Source: Clytia hemisphaerica (lineage: Eukaryota; Cnidaria; Hydrozoa; Leptothecata; Clytiidae). Taken from it: DNA of 64,000 nt. Numbering within the stretch: position 1 is the first letter of the stretch; each line of letters opens with the position of its first letter. A model generated the notes under the pieces. It searched no databases. It was not told where the DNA came from and worked only from the letters and a program-made list of their open reading frames with translations. The translations under genes were made by a program, and so were the position numbers. Positions 55,626 through 64,000 of this stretch are shown here, in pieces. The stretch spans positions 544,342-608,341 of the forward strand of contig CACVBU010000681.1 of the NCBI GenBank assembly GCA_902728285.1, in the 5' to 3' direction.

Positions 55626-57247
55626 ATTTCACTTTAAACTAACAAGCTACAAACTTTAAGTCACAAAGCGCAAACTCCAGAAAAACACAATTTGCATCAA
55701 AAACTTTACAAAATGTAGTTCATATTTATAACATTTCAACAGGAACTGTATTTTGGTAGACTTGGTCAAATTACAGAAACCATTTATCAGTTGTCTGCAA
55801 GGGCAATGAGGTACGTAAATACTGACTGCTATTCAGTCAAAGCCAAAATTTGGCAAGGTCAGAAAAACATAATTTGCATCCAGTCTGCGTAAATAAATTT
55901 TGTAGTTTAGTCGCAAATGATAATCGAAAGCAAAACTTAAAATTCATAACTATGCGGGGAAGCTCATTTTTCCCCCGTTTTGCTTTAAACTCCCTTTTGA
56001 TTGGTCTATGAATTTGGGCGATCGCCTTACCGCCTTAGCGGAATAAACACACGACCATAATAAATAAATTCAACAAGGCAGCGAAGTAGCAATTAATTTC
56101 AACTGGGAGTCCTCTCTTCTGTGCCAAGCACTGGCAGTGTTTTTTAAACTTTAAAACAATGTTAAATGAAGACCAGATGGATCTGTTGTTGTGTAACTTG
56201 GCGATATAATTCATTAAATTCTAGAAACCATTTTTCATAACTTTCTGCAGTCCGCTTTCTGCAAGTCTGATAAGAGATATGTATAAACTGTTATCGCCAT
56301 TCATTCCATTCCATTATTCGGTCAAAACGTGCGCCAAAGTTAGGAAAGGTTAGAAAAACCACAATCTGCGTCCGGGAACTGCATGAAAAATAGTTTGATC
56401 AATTTCAACAAGAACTGTATATATTAATATTAATATAATTGATCAAATTCCAAAGACCATTTGTCATAATTTTGCAAGTCCAATAATAGGAGATGTGATG
56501 TCATCATTTGGTTCCCGTCATCTGACCGACCCTGATTTACGGTCAGCAGGTAGAGTTGGAGAGTCGGAAAGCTTTTCCGCTGCTTTGCTGGATTTCCACT
56601 GTCGACCTCTGCACGCTCTGTGTTTACAAGTTTTCAAATCGAAGTAGCGAGCCACATGCTAAATGGAGAGTAAACCGAAAACCAGTTTATCCACGGTTTC
56701 TCAATTTCTTAATTCGGATCAGTCCACACGACGGATTCCCTTTCAACAAGATGTAGCTGCTTCTTAAAAGAAAAATATTTTCAACCGAATGACCGAACGA
56801 CCCCCACTTTTTAAAGTAGAAATGACGCGTCACGAGAACCAAACAATTTTTTGCGATTCGCCTTTTAGTCCAAAAAAGCACAATTGCATCCAGTCTTTAT
56901 CAAATTTAGACAGTAGCTGTACTTTTGTAAACTTTATCAAATTCCAATAACATTATAATACCATCAATCCCACCTAGAGGCAAACAAGAAAAATATGTTT
57001 TTATTGCAAAAACGGCAATAAAAAGTATCAGAAAATTCAACATAAACAAAAACTTGAGCAAACGGCTTTAAAGCTTCAAAAGATATAGAAAAAGAGTCCC
57101 CTTGATGAAAATCATGTGTTTGATTTGCCGAGTTAAAAAATAAATGACAGAAATTGAAGCTTGCAACAGATTTATACTGGAAATACTTTGGTACAACACT
57201 GACTTTTATCACATCTGACTGTCGCTTGAGCCGCCATCTTGAAACAC
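55626..57247. other. intergenic, no gene seen
   Basis: AT-rich. Repeated CATAATTTGCATCCAGTCT-like and CAAATTCCAAAGACCATTT words (near 55690, 55870, 56360, 56880) suggest an old, decayed tandem array with a period of several hundred bases. Confidence 0.35.
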
Positions 57248-57418
57248 CACATTATGATCTGTTAAAACAACGTACGCTAAAAGTACCCAAAAAGTTAACC
57301 CGATCGGAAGAAAGTTGAGAAATCAAAGTGAGCACATTATGATCTGTAAAAACAACGTACGCTAAAAGTACCCAAAAAGTTAACCCGATCGGAAGAAAGT
57401 TTAGAAATCAAAGTGAGA
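57248..57418. repeat. 85-bp tandem duplication
   Basis: 57248-57332 and 57333-57418 both start CACATTATGATCTGT and continue AAAACAACGTACGCTAAAAG through GTTAACCCGATCGGAAGAAA; two differences only. Confidence 0.95.
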
Positions 57419-58059
57419 TCGGAAAATCGGATTTTTTTTTTGCCGTCTTATGATGCTGATGATGGAAGAAAATTTTACCTATTTGAATGCTCAGCTTAGG
57501 CTGACCAATAAATAAAATTTTCATTTCGATCTTCGTTCGTTCATCTTGCTTGAAAAATTTCCCATGGATGACTTGATGGTTTCTTATCTAACAGACATAT
57601 AATAAATATTATAAGTGTCTGATCAGGTAATATATGCAATAATAACGTTGTCAAATGTACATCGAATCCATCCAGTCGTAAGTTATTATGTAGTTTAATT
57701 TCAGCTTTCTAAAATGCCTTGAAAAACAAGTTCAACATCAAGTTTCCATTTATAATATATTTTTAGCAATATCGTTGCACCGTTAATTCATGTTAAGCTG
57801 GAAAATAGAATGAAATTCAAAATAAATCATGTTGTTCGAAAGAAAGAGCCCTCAATGGGTTATTCCAGAAGGTCGTTCAGACCGCCCCCTGGATTTTTCA
57901 CAAATTTTCAACGACTCGCTGGATTTTCATTATTTTTAAGGGGAACCCCCTTGGATTTTTTCCAGACATACCTGGACATCACACCTAAACGTAGGAAGTT
58001 GATTTCTGGAATAATTGATCAAAAACTGGTGAGAAAAAAACAAACACATATTCTCAAAA
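57419..58059. other. intergenic, related half-element
   Basis: 57850-57960 (TTATTCCAGAAGGTCGTTCA, then CCCCCTGGATTTTT) resembles the ends of the TGTCCAGGGG elements but is not a full copy. No gene. Confidence 0.35.
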
Positions 58060-58323
58060 TGGGCTCTTCCAGAAAAAATCCGTTCATGGGGGGTGGAGGA
58101 TGAATTGTCCAGGGGTATTGAAAAAATACCAAAAAATTGCAATGTCCAGGGGGTAAATTGCAATGTCCAGGGGTAATTTTTTGTGTCCATGGGGTTGATT
58201 TGATGTTTGTCCAGGGGTATAACCCGTGTCCAGGGGTTTAAAATCAAAATGTCCAGGGGTAATTCATGAAGAAAATAATATATCCTCCACCCCCCATGAA
58301 CGGATTTTTTCTGGAAGAGCCCA
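58060..58323. mobile_element. TGTCCAGGGGTA-rich TIR element, copy 2
   Basis: Same ends and internal order as copy 1 at 55361-55625, with only a few differences across 265 bp, so both moved recently. Confidence 0.9.
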
Positions 58324-59488
58324 ATGAGGAACTGCCTGAAAACATTTTTTGATATTCAGCCCAGGGAATTCATTGTTTCTTGGTATAAGAAAAACCCTCC
58401 GACTTTTCTCCAAAGCTGAAATTTCTGAGTGCAAAAATTCCAATTATATATTTACCCTGGGTCATTTAAGCAATTCAAGTATCTAAGGACTATGAAGGTA
58501 TTCTTGGGCAAAATATTGAAACGAACTTCACTTAGTGTTTTTAAAAGTCAAAAGAGCCTTGAAACTAAAACAAGCAATAGATTTCCAATCAAAAAATGCT
58601 GTAAAATAAAAAGTCCCAACTATTTTGCATATAAATATCAAAAGATCTTTCTTGTGAACTGAAACTAAAGATAATGTAAATGAAAAAAAGATAAATGAAA
58701 ATATAAAAAACAAATAAAAGACGGACAACTTAAACAATAGGTGGTTAATTCTGCTATCCTAGAAGCACAACAGTACTCATATATTACCAAGTTTAACATT
58801 AGAGCTTAATATTAAAATTTATATTCAAGCTTAAAAATCTTTGACCAACCACATTTATATTAGCTGTAAATAAATGTATGCAACAAATGTAAACAGAAAA
58901 TTAAATTTTAAAAACGCCACAAAAAGAGATCAAGGAACGTACTATTTATTACTGTCCAAAGGACAAAAAGGTCTATGATTCTTTTTTCAAATTCAAATAC
59001 GTTGAAACATTCCTAGATCCACTTCTTAAAATAAATTTTTTTAAATGGAACTGGCTCATGATTATATATCAAATAGAAATACAACTAATAACAGATAAAT
59101 ATTAAAAAGTTAAAATGACTAACCAAATACAAACTTTTTGAATTCACAAACTCTCGTTTGTAGTTTGAGTCTAATGATTGAGCGACGTCATTAGCTCCAC
59201 AAATTTTAAGATGGAGAAAAAGAATGCAGAAAACTAAACAAAAATCTAGGATGAGACCTAAGGCCTTCCATTTTCCAGTTTAACTAAATTGAAATGAATG
59301 GAAATGTAAAAGTGTAAAATAAGTATAAATGGTTTCCAAAACAAGGGACTGTTTCTCAAAGATTTTAGCCTGAACTTAAGCTAAAAATTCTTGAAACAAA
59401 ATCAAAGAACCATGACTTCAGAAATTGAAAACAAAATCAAGATATTTTCAAAGAAATATAAAAGTTAAAAACTAATGAAGTCACGATG
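58324..59488. other. 3' flank of the SAM/HECT gene
   Basis: AT-rich. A minus-strand AATAAA (TTTATT at 58945-58950) is the nearest plain polyadenylation signal seen. No other gene. Confidence 0.4.
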
Positions 59489-62400
59489 CTAAAGATCGCC
59501 TTCAAATTCAATGCCATCAGTAACTTCAAAGAATTCTTCATGTCTAATGGCTGCAAAAAAGCGATTTCTGAACTGGCGCATAGATGTGTAACCTCTTGGC
59601 AAATACAAGATGTTAAAGCACATTTTCGATCTTGGTAGTTGATCACTGGATGGGTCTACAAATTTGACAGAAATCTGGAGACCTGGATAAACGGAATGGG
59701 AGCCGGTTACGAATCTTGTCAATCCAAGGAGGTCGTCAAAATCACATGATCGAATAAATCGGTGTAAATAAGTGGTTAATTGCTGGTCAGATCGGATTTT
59801 CTCTTCGGGGTGCAAAGCTTCAATAATATTTTCTGCAGTTGGAATTGTACACTTGTAAAGGGCATCTAAGCAGTCAGGTCCAGCATTTTTTCCAAAATTC
59901 TCCCATACCTGTCGAAATTACATTCATTTCATAAGGTACAGCTTCTTATCAGTAGAACATTACTAACTTTCAAAACAAGCTCTTTGATATTTTGCTTTGT
60001 AGGTAAAGTAAACACTCCAGCATCACTAAAAACATTGAGTATTGCCTGCGTTTCTGTAACAACACCATTTTCAATCTTTTTTAAAAGATCACTTTCTGCA
60101 GTTAAAACAAACCGATGAAAGGACGACCCAAGGTCCTCACTTGACACATTGCCAAACAATTGATGCTTTAAGGATGCTTTGCACAGTTTCACTGGGAAAA
60201 CTTGATATGTTACGAAGCCATGCGTTATGATTATTCCTATAACATTTAAGTCATTTACAGTAAAGGAATGCGTTGGCACACATTCTTGATTACCGTCGCA
60301 GTTTTCATATAGCTGTTCAAAGAAACATGTGTAAGCTTCGCGTGTCACTCCGTCTCCTACTGCATCTTCTCCCTTAAAGCAAAATTTGAATTTGTAAACA
60401 GCAGTATCATCAAAACTTTGATACGCAGCAAGAAAGTCTTGAAAAATATTATCTCTGTTCACAATAAACATTTCCTCTCTTGATAGCTTCATTTCTTCCA
60501 AAAGACGAAGTTGTTCTAGCCGCTGGTAGTTTGGTGGAGCTTCAACATCATTAAGGTTATTCAACAAATTGGGATCACCGGCCAAGTTAGGAGCACTGAA
60601 AAAACTGGAATCACCAATTAAGTTAGGTACAACAGACGAGTTGGTCACAACAGACGGGTTGGTCACAACAGATGGGTCGGTCACAAGAGACGAATTAGGT
60701 ACAAGAGACGAATTAGTTACAACAGATGAGTTAGGTTCTTCAGCAGCTGAGATTTGTATGATGTCTTCGTTGTTGAAAGCGGATGCAAAATCTTTGAACA
60801 TGATGTCACCATCCCTGGACATATTAATATTGTCACTTCTTGAAGCCATGTTATAGACTCCCTGATTTATTTTTTCATCTGGGAATCTAATAACATTATC
60901 ACAGTCTGTTAGTTGAAAAAAAAGGGGATCATTGGTAAGTGATCCCACCCAAAAATACACGTCCATCATTGTTTGGTTGTGGAAGAACATTCTAGTGATA
61001 TTACCAATAGTAGGGTGTCTCACACGTACAATTACATGGTCATCTTGAAGGTCAGCCTCGGGTTTCACCAGTGATCTTCTTTTTTCCATTATTTGATTGA
61101 TTTTTGCTTGCTGTTCGATTTCAGCAGCTTGTTCTCTTTGTAGTGTTATTTCATTCTCCCTCTGATGTTCCATTTCTCTTTGGCGCTCAACATCTCTTTG
61201 GCGATCAGCAATCATTGATTCTAAAACTGCCTTATCTATTTGCATTCTGAGAGCATCACGTTCTTCGCTTGATCCTATCAGCATTCCTCCATTTGGATTT
61301 GTCTGTCTTGGTGCTGCAGTTTGGGTAGGGCTATTTTCAGGGGTAAAATCTGGAATTGAGTTTATTTGTCTTGAAGTTGGTGTAGGAGTGCTGACAGGGG
61401 TTAGGTGTTCACTTGGATTCACTTGTCTTGGAGTTGATTGATGGACAGGAGATGTAGTAAGAGTGTCTAGGTCAATTTGTTCACCTTCGTCGCTGTCAAT
61501 AAAACTAGGATGGCTTAAAATCTTTTTGTTGGTTCGACTTCTCCTTTGTTAAAAGAATTATTTTTGGTCGCGGAAGTTTGAAGAGCTTTACATAACTTAA
61601 TACTGTGAAAGGAACTTCACTGTCATTTGGATATGCAAGAACGTCTGGAATTGGTTGATCACGTTCATCGACAAGATGGAAAAAATAATCTTCTTTAGCA
61701 CCATCTGCAACTTTAGCTACCTTGAGTTTCCAGAAGTGTTTGATGGCCTCTGATAGCACTTCATCTTTTCCAGCACTCAAAGAAAAATCGAATTTAACAC
61801 TGCCGCCACCACGCTTTCGCTTTATTTGGACATAGCGATCTAACTTTTTATCAAACACCTTCCATGATATGTATACTGCTCTTGTTTTTTCTTTAGGTGG
61901 ACTCTTTTCAAATGACTGTCCGGCTGCCATTCTAGTTTTTGATCCTTCTGCTATCGTTTGCTTAAGGTGAACTTTTCTGGTATTTGTATCCCCCTGTTGG
62001 CACAAGATTCTTAAACGAATTATGTCTCCATCAGCTTCTAATCCATGTCTCTTCAGAACAGCATCATCAGCATTGATAATGGTTGTTTCATCAAACTAAA
62101 AAAAGGTTAAAAAGGTTAAAACTGTTAAAAAAAAAATTTAAAACCTAAATAAGTCAAAAATTCTATTTTTAAAAGTGTGAAATAATGCTAAAAAAATGGC
62201 TATCTTATAATGACATCCATGACATTCACTGCAGGCATGTTTCTAAGCACTTTTTTATGTCTGTATACCGGCCAAAATACTTTTTGAAACCCAATCCAAA
62301 ATAATAAAAATCTTTTCTAGAAAATTTAAACTTGTTTGTTGTTTACAAGCAAAAATAACAAATTATATATATCTACACATTCTACTACCCTATGAACCTC

Positions 62401-63442
62401 CACCAGGGCTTGGCTCTGGACCCACTGTGGGGGAGGGTTTAAAAATGCCTACAAAACCCAAAACTTTATGGATGCACAGTTTGTTGAGAAGATGCCCTTT
62501 CAGACTTATTAGAAACTCAATCTAAATTTACAAAAAACAGCCCCAGTTCAAAGTGCTTAGAAAAATCACTGCAATGGTGTTTTACATCTTTCTTTCACAG
62601 TTGCCTGATTTTTAATATTATTAAAAGTGATTATCATTAATAAGATTTTGAAAAAAATAAAAATAAAAATAAATTTTTCCACAAAATTGTTAAAAAATGC
62701 AGAAAATGAAGAAATTCAATCACCTAACACTTTTTCTTTTTATGAGTATTTATAAAGCTCATAAAAGCATAAAGCCAATGTTGGTAAGCATAATATTTAA
62801 AATCCTATCATTACAACAATTTGAAAAGTCGAATAGGCTCTTCATTCTATTAATTGCATTCAAAAAAGATGAAAAAAAATCTGTCGTTGGTCTATCATCA
62901 ACCCTAAAAATATTTTGAAAGATGAAAGAGAGGACACCTTCTCTTTGATGAAAGTTGGAATCAAGTTGTGTAGACCAAGTTCTTCAAGATATTGTACCAC
63001 CTGTTGAGTAGAAACCAAAGGGAAATTCAGAAAGAAGCCATTAATGCTGATAGTAATTGAAACATGAACGTACAATGTCAAAATGTATGGGTTTCAGTCT
63101 GTTCACATTCATTCATTTGGGTAATTGTAATTTTGTCAAATGGGTTTACAAAGAATCAAACAGAATCCTTTATAAATGCCGAAAACTAAACAATCTAATC
63201 TAATTTTACTTTTAATGAAGACAATAGACTATCGATTTTTCAAATCATTTCAAGTTTAATCAAAGCTTGTTAAAGACATCATTAAAGAAAGAAAACTGAG
63301 CAGACTATATTTCTTATTGTCACGTGAAGATTATACCCACTATAAAATGACAAAGGTTTTTGTAATCACTAATAGTCTAATGAGGGTAATACAAACATGA
63401 ACATACTTTTTCTATACTCTTTTCTCTTTCGTGTAAAGCCAT
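59489..63442 (-). CDS. SAM / coiled-coil / HECT E3 ubiquitin ligase-like protein
   Basis: Exons on the minus strand: 63442-63407, 63000-62938, 62095-59968 and 59908-59489, all phase 0; about 880 residues. Exons 1-2 and the start of exon 3 form a SAM domain (VVQYLEELGL, IPTFIKEK, DAVLKRHGLEADGDIIRL). Then come a basic region with KRKRGGGSV, a low-complexity part, a Gln/Glu/Arg coiled coil, and a ubiquitin-like segment (DHVIVRVRHPTIG to VIRFPDEKI). A HECT domain closes the protein. Its catalytic Cys is in LPRSKMCFNILYLP, encoded at 59618-59620. Ubiquitin transfer through that Cys is the family reaction; the substrate is unknown. Exon 3 has a break: the frame from 62095 stops at 61505, and the next frame takes over by about 61540, a one-base shift. 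Confidence 0.8.
61505..61560 (-). other. frame break in the HECT gene
   Basis: Upstream reading: IILLTKEKSNQQKD then a stop. Downstream reading in the next frame: KKILSHPSFIDSDEGEQ. A one-base indel in the AACAAAAAG run would join them. A 34-bp intron (GTCGAA to CCTAG) would also fit the phase but is very short. Confidence 0.6.
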
Positions 63443-63613
63443 TTTTTGATGTTATGTCGAATCAACAGTTTTATATCTAGAGAGAATAGTTAATAAAATG
63501 ATCAATCTGTTGTAACATTGATTTAGTTACCATTTTTAAAAGAGTTAGATCTTTCAGTTTTGTATTATGGACAATTCTACAGCATAATTTGCTAATATTT
63601 TCTTTTCTCTGTT

Positions 63614-63655
63614 GATTGAGAGACGTTTCAGTGTTGACTGAAACGTCTCTCAATC
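63614..63655. repeat. perfect 19-bp-arm hairpin with GTTG loop
   Basis: GATTGAGAGACGTTTCAGT, loop GTTG, then the exact complement. It ends 2 bp before the larger hairpin. Confidence 0.95.
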
Positions 63656-63657
63656 AA

Positions 63658-63849
63658 GGGTCTGGAGACCAGTTCTAGTCCCAAAAAGCAATAGGCCTGA
63701 AATCAACTGAAATGATAATCGTTTTGGGGTCGACTGAAGTAGTAGTAGATAGTTGTATCTACTACTACTTCAGTCGACCCCAAAACGATTATCATTTCAG
63801 TTGATTTCAGGCCTATTGCTTTTTGGGACTAGAACTGGTCTCCAGACCC
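63658..63849. repeat. perfect 94-bp-arm hairpin with GTTG loop
   Basis: Arms 63658-63751 and 63756-63849 are exact complements; the loop is GTTG (63752-63755). The arm runs from GGGTCTGGAGACCAG to TAGTAGTAGATA. It is 215-405 bp upstream of the HECT gene start codon. Confidence 0.95.
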
Positions 63850-64000
63850 AAAAATCAAAATTTAATCAATATGAAAACCAGCCAAGGAACAATTGTATCA
63901 AATTTCAGCTTTTTGCTTTTAACAGCAACCATGTCAATGAATGTTTTTGTAAACAATTGATACAGAATTTAAACTATCTTAATTACAATGAAACCCTACA

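Noticed and set aside
57810..58247. Frames of about 100 codons with Pro/Trp-rich repeats
   Set aside because: They translate the TGTCCAGGGG repeats of a TIR element and its neighbour.

Overview
The window looks like an animal nuclear genome. It is AT-rich, the genes are split by introns with canonical GT/AG ends, and dispersed repeats fill most of the space. A cnidarian is the best guess. It rests on the Cys-rich domain that follows a Pro/Thr mucin-like region, on secreted jelly-roll (LamG-like) proteins, on a SAM plus HECT E3 ligase, and on the density of small inverted-repeat transposons. This is inference from family resemblance, not a species identification.

Genes, left to right. (1) Three exons of a leucine-rich-repeat gene lie on the minus strand: an LRRNT cap at 10966-11091 and two LRR exons at 3814-3888 and 483-578. 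All are phase 2-2 and read continuously; the gene continues off the left edge, and its first exon was not found. (2) Inside its 7-kb intron, on the same strand, is a complete two-exon gene (5637-8117) for a NERD-like nuclease fused to a superfamily-1-like P-loop NTPase. (3) A four-exon plus-strand gene (12741-17579) encodes a secreted mucin-like protein with a C-terminal Cys-rich domain. (4) Two plus-strand paralogues (22503-24835 and 31339-33901), each with three exons, encode a secreted LamG-like protein. They come from a segmental duplication, and each is followed by repeats made from its own 3' end. (5) An intact integrase-core gene (45961-47142) sits next to a 1.65-kb palindromic satellite. 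(6) A minus-strand SAM/coiled-coil/HECT ubiquitin ligase (59489-63442) has one frame break, and a pair of perfect hairpins lies just upstream.

Mobile DNA. There are two broken retroelement fragments: a 5'-truncated jockey/CR1-like reverse transcriptase at 2051-3614, and the C-terminal end of an RT polyprotein with a zinc knuckle and a restriction-like endonuclease at 9240-10447. Two SINE-like sequences are present. At least ten families of short inverted-repeat elements occur. Five are hAT-like and keep 8-bp target duplications (one with a mismatch). Others are TA- or TTAA-flanked. Several are nested or sit in introns, so the order of insertion can be read.

The genes do not form an operon or an evident pathway. 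The strongest themes are exon-scale duplication, repeats born from coding ends, and palindromic DNA.
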